A DNA stretch of 64,000 bases, taken from contig JASAOO010003531.1 of assembly GCA_030849075.1 (NCBI GenBank), forward strand, positions 33,542 to 97,541, in the 5' to 3' direction. The notes beneath the pieces are model-generated. The model was given only the letters and a program-made list of their open reading frames with translations, was not told the DNA's origin and ran no database searches. Shown piece after piece: positions 61,335-64,000 of the stretch (position 1 is its first letter; each line of letters starts with the position of its first letter). The stretch is from Zelonia costaricensis (Eukaryota; Euglenozoa; Kinetoplastea; Trypanosomatida; Trypanosomatidae). Position numbers and translations under genes: made by a program.

Positions 61335-62195
61335 TCAAACGGGCCCAGGCTCGTCCGCGTCGCCGTCGTCGAACCACTCCGCCTCTTCCTCGATGCGGAT
61401 GGGGCTCACCTCCTCCATCATCGCCATGGCAGCCGGGGCGTTTTGCGGCACCTGCTCCAGCCGCGGCTCGGCGTCGCGGTGAAATTGCACCTCCGCGTCG
61501 TGCTGCGCTGCGGCCGCGCCGGCACCTGCTGCGGCCTGCCGCCTTCGATCTGACGCACGCGACACGTTGGCGGCGCGCCGCACCTTCGCCTTGCGGTCGC
61601 GGTGTTCGGCGCTGCTGCGGGCGTATTCGAGCATGCGGCGCAGTGTCGCGCTCTTCGCAGTGCGGAGTTGGATGTTGGTGTTGCCCATCAGCGAGTCGAC
61701 GTCGAGGCCCTCGTACAGCGCGTAGATGCGGAGGATCTCGCGGCTATCGCTTGACGACATGCCAGTGCACGCCTTTTTGACCTCTGCCGGCGGCACTGGC
61801 GGCACGCGAAGCTCTTTGACGAAGCGATCCTCCATGAGCACCTCCATCGCCCGTGCTACGGCAGCGATGGGGGCGTTGATGCCGTTGTACAGGTAGCAGT
61901 TGTTGGCAACAGCACGCATGTCAGCCATGAAGTCGGCCGCGGCGCGGTACTCGTAGCGCTGCAGTTTGCGGTCAATCAGGTCCCAGTACATGGGACGCGG
62001 TACGTGCTGGGTGTAGTCGGGCAGACTCGCAGGGTTCTTTCGAAACGTATCGCCGCCATCAAGGGCCGCCACGTCCTCGAGGATGCGGCGACAGTCCTGG
62101 AAGAAGAGTGTGTCGAGGTGCCGCTGCACCTCCTCGCGGCGCCGCTTCAGCCGGCCGCGCAGCTCATCCACCCTCACCCGCTCCGAGGAGCCCAT
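61335..62195 (-). CDS. BDF1: Bromodomain factor 1
   Basis: Nuclear acetyl-lysine reader; in kinetoplastids BDF1 sits with other BDFs at transcription start regions. The 286-residue protein has a single bromodomain at about 25-125: HLDTLFFQDCRRILEDVAAL, PRPMYWDLIDRKLQRYEYRA, and VANNCYLYNGINAPIAAVAR. The conserved asparagine that holds acetyl-lysine is at about N104, in LYNG. A second helical part follows (REILRIYALYEGLDVDSLMG). An Arg/Lys-rich stretch (RDRKAKVRRAANVSRASDRR) may be a nuclear signal. The C-terminus is acidic. I recall BDF1 lying downstream of AP-1 beta/POP in the T. brucei gene order, which agrees with the layout. ATG 62195 follows a C10A10 tract. Confidence 0.9.
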   Translation of the reverse strand: MGSSERVRVDELRGRLKRRREEVQRHLDTLFFQDCRRILEDVAALDGGDTFRKNPASLPDYTQHVPRPMYWDLIDRKLQRYEYRAAADFMADMRAVANNCYLYNGINAPIAAVARAMEVLMEDRFVKELRVPPVPPAEVKKACTGMSSSDSREILRIYALYEGLDVDSLMGNTNIQLRTAKSATLRRMLEYARSSAEHRDRKAKVRRAANVSRASDRRRQAAAGAGAAAAQHDAEVQFHRDAEPRLEQVPQNAPAAMAMMEEVSPIRIEEEAEWFDDGDADEPGPV

Positions 62196-63073
62196 GCGAC
62201 GGTGGAAAGGGCGAGAGATTTGTCTTCGTTTGTTTGTTTTTTTTTTGGGGGGGGGGCGAATCGGAGGGATGGCTGTGACGCGCTTCTTTTCTTCACCACA
62301 ACTGCGTTGAGAGTGTTCTTTGTCTTCTTGTTTTTTTTTTTGCAGTTACACAGGACAGGGGGGGGCTCACGTGCAGAGTCCGAAAGCACGACAGCGGTAC
62401 CGAATGTAGGCAAGAAGCGAAAAAAACAAAAAACGGAGAGGAGGTGATAGATGGCAGAGCAGCGTGAGTACACAGCTCTAGTGTGGAGAGGAAAGAAATG
62501 GGGGAGGGGGGAAGTCATCGGCCTGCGATGAACTTCAGGAAGAGAGGGTGAGCGACAAGGATCTCACTTTGGCTTCCTTGGCGCAGCATTGAATGTGGTG
62601 GTCGCCTGAAATCGAGTGATAGTTGAGAACACTGCTCCCATTCGCCATCTTCTCTTTTTTTGGTGTTGCCATCTTTTTCTTTGTATCGTTGTGGAGTTCT
62701 TGTAGCATTTGCCGCAGTGCAAATGTTACAGCTCGCGCATGACGGTCTGCGCCTTTACACCAGACTCGCTCCAGAGCACTTCGAAATGTTCGACGGGGCT
62801 CCCGTCTTTGCGTGAAGCGTGGGGCAGCGGCCTTTCCGCGCCGACACGCACTTGGTACGAGGTTGTGAGGAGAGCTTGTCAAGTGGTCGCATTCCCACGA
62901 CGGGACGTTGGGAAAGCAGGGGCGCGCGCCGCCGCCGGCTCAACGTCTGTGAGCACTCAAGAGTGCAGTGCCGCGTACGGCGATGGAGAGCGAGCGAGAG
63001 AAGGGGCGTGAAGTGGGCAACGACCGCACCCGCCCTGCACCGCAGCCCTCAAGCACGGGTGTCCTTCTGCGCC
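62196..63073. other. Intergenic: BDF1 leader and 3' UTR of the small membrane protein
   Basis: Contains a second plus T run at 62331-62341. Sequence at 62560-62720 is unusually low in GC for this window. No gene supported. Confidence 0.55.
62237..62256 (-). promoter_or_regulatory. C10A10 tract upstream of the BDF1 start
   Basis: Minus strand reads 10 C, 10 A, then CAAACAAACGAAG; the first AG after the tract could be the acceptor. The ATG is about 40 bases further on. Confidence 0.5.
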
Positions 63074-63391
63074 TTAGAACGCTCCTGGTGGATCTGCCAC
63101 CGCCGACGCAGGAAAGTACGCTCGTGCGGCGAGATACATCAGCAGCAGCATCACTACCGACAGGATGTGGTCTCGCGCTCGCCAAAGTGTCGACCGCAGC
63201 GGCGACGAGCGATGCGGAGCGTTCGGTAGCGGTATTGCGCCTTTGCGGCCCGGCTGCCAGTGGTTGGGATACAAAAACATGGCAGCGTACCACACATCGC
63301 TGTCGACTGGGTCACTGCTGCTGAGTCTGTTCGTGTCGGCGGGCAGCACACCGGCCTCTCCGCGACGAGCAAAGGAGGGCAGCAGGTTCAT
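63074..63391 (-). CDS. Small protein with a C-terminal transmembrane helix
   Basis: Not recognised. The 105 residues have a polar N-terminal part (SSSDPVDSDVWYAAMFLYPN, then HWQPGRKGAIPLPNAPHRSS) and a hydrophobic segment near the C-terminus (HILSVVMLLLMYLAARAYFP, about 75-94) followed by about 11 residues. This suits a tail-anchored or single-pass membrane protein. Reasons to accept it: coding-like composition, a clean ATG at 63391 and a good acceptor signal about 150 bases upstream. Open frame continues upstream to 63796, but crosses that acceptor. It is the first gene after the window edge in the transcript direction; its upstream neighbour is not seen. Confidence 0.6.
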   Translation of the reverse strand: MNLLPSFARRGEAGVLPADTNRLSSSDPVDSDVWYAAMFLYPNHWQPGRKGAIPLPNAPHRSSPLRSTLWRARDHILSVVMLLLMYLAARAYFPASAVADPPGAF

Positions 63392-64000
63392 CGTCACACC
63401 GCAGCGCGCGGTGCGCTTCCGCGGCTCTCCTCGTGAGCGTCTACGTGCCAGGAAGAGACTGCACGCTTTCTGGCACGGTGCAACAAGCGCACGCCGATGC
63501 CCGACCGCCGAGCTCTTTTTTTTCTCGGCACTGCCGTAAACTGCGTACGGCAGCAGCAAGTCGCAAACGCAAAAAAAAAAACGGGCACTTACCGTGTGCA
63601 GTGTGTGTGCGCACCCCGGCAGGTGAAACGGCGGGGAAGAGGAGAGGAGAGAAGCGGACGAGATAGAAGAGTCGCATGTGGTGTGCGCAGACGGGACAGG
63701 AGTGGAAAACTGTAGCGCCCACGACGTGCTGCCGACGTTTCTCCCTCCAGAAGTGACTACCGGTGAGTCACTCACCGACGTCTTGCGTTGCAGCACCGCG
63801 CCTTTTGAAGTGGCACTTCAAGTCCCAGCCACGCGTTTGCTGCGGGTGTGTGTCGCATTCCCCCAGCGCGTGCAAAAAAACAACGCTGTCGTGCAGAGCT
63901 TCGTGACAGCGCAGCTGTGAGGCACGCCGGAGAAGAAAGTGTCACGACTAGTTTTGCGTGGTGTTCACTCGTTGTTTAAGGATAGTGATGCAGGCGACAC
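63392..64000. other. Leader of the small membrane protein gene and upstream intergenic sequence
   Basis: Beyond the T11 tract/acceptor I see no gene to the window end. It is pyrimidine-rich in the minus sense at 63600-63670. Confidence 0.55.
63541..63581 (-). promoter_or_regulatory. Predicted trans-splice acceptor of the small membrane protein gene
   Basis: Minus strand has a T11 tract (plus A run 63571-63581) and then GCGTTTGCGACTTGCTGC, with the first AG complementary to 63541-63542. Leader about 150 bases. Confidence 0.5.

Noticed and set aside
62331..62345. Plus-strand T11 followed by GCAG, resembling a splice acceptor for a plus-strand gene
   Set aside because: No plus-strand coding region follows; all supported genes here are on minus.

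Overview
This window looks like part of a polycistronic transcription unit on a nuclear chromosome of a Leishmania-type trypanosomatid (subfamily Leishmaniinae). The support is that all 23 protein genes I can defend lie on the minus strand, none shows an intron, and coding sequence is GC-rich. Genes are separated by about 0.5 to 11 kb of sequence that is pyrimidine-rich on the transcribed sense (minus) strand, with TG/CA microsatellites and homopolymer tracts. This is the expected layout for trans-splicing and polyadenylation. Several family members are also kinetoplastid-typical. From memory, the order ORC5-like, RFC3, prolyl oligopeptidase, OSCP, AP-1 beta and BDF1 matches a block of Trypanosoma brucei chromosome 10 (around 10.7980 to 10.8150) and Leishmania chromosome 36. 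I could not check this by alignment. I cannot name the species.

Layout from left to right; transcription runs right to left. 1-1339: ORC5-like origin recognition subunit, cut by the window edge. 1956-2213: small basic protein. 2886-3941: replication factor C subunit (RFC3 type). 5133-6074: mitochondrial carrier. 7176-11204: central-pair protein of the CPC1/SPEF2 family. 11866-12708: two-helix membrane protein of unknown function. 14148-16241: prolyl oligopeptidase. 17416-18195: ATP synthase OSCP. 19356-21608: AP-1 beta adaptin. 21609-32649: about 11 kb with no credible gene. 32650-33528: SCP-like HAD phosphatase. 33529-37513: a second long non-coding stretch. 37514-38845: SET/MYND protein. 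39588-41171: AFG1 ATPase. 42099-44315: UFL1 ligase. 44978-45457: hotdog thioesterase. 45938-47014: second SET protein. 48317-49753: amino acid transporter. 50839-51945: TMEM65 domain with flanking EF hands. 52939-53172: 77-residue protein. 53871-56630: TRL1 tRNA ligase. 57307-59592: proline-rich ankyrin protein. 60221-60718: EVE-domain protein. 61335-62195: bromodomain factor 1. 63074-63391: small membrane protein.

The genes do not form one pathway, as is normal for these units. Some share a theme. ORC5 and RFC3 act in DNA replication. BDF1 and the two SET proteins suggest chromatin or protein methylation. OSCP, the carrier, AFG1 and TMEM65 suggest mitochondrial energy and calcium handling.

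Starts were chosen at true ATG codons. Several reading frames stay open far upstream only because the 5' leader lacks stops, and these were trimmed using polypyrimidine/AG acceptor context and domain boundaries. I found no tRNA, rRNA, CRISPR array, intact mobile element or strand switch. The most unusual items are the 11 kb gene-free interval, the EF-hand/TMEM65 fusion, C(n)A(n) tracts directly ahead of three genes, and a 30-base triplication that multiplies the start region of the 85-residue gene.
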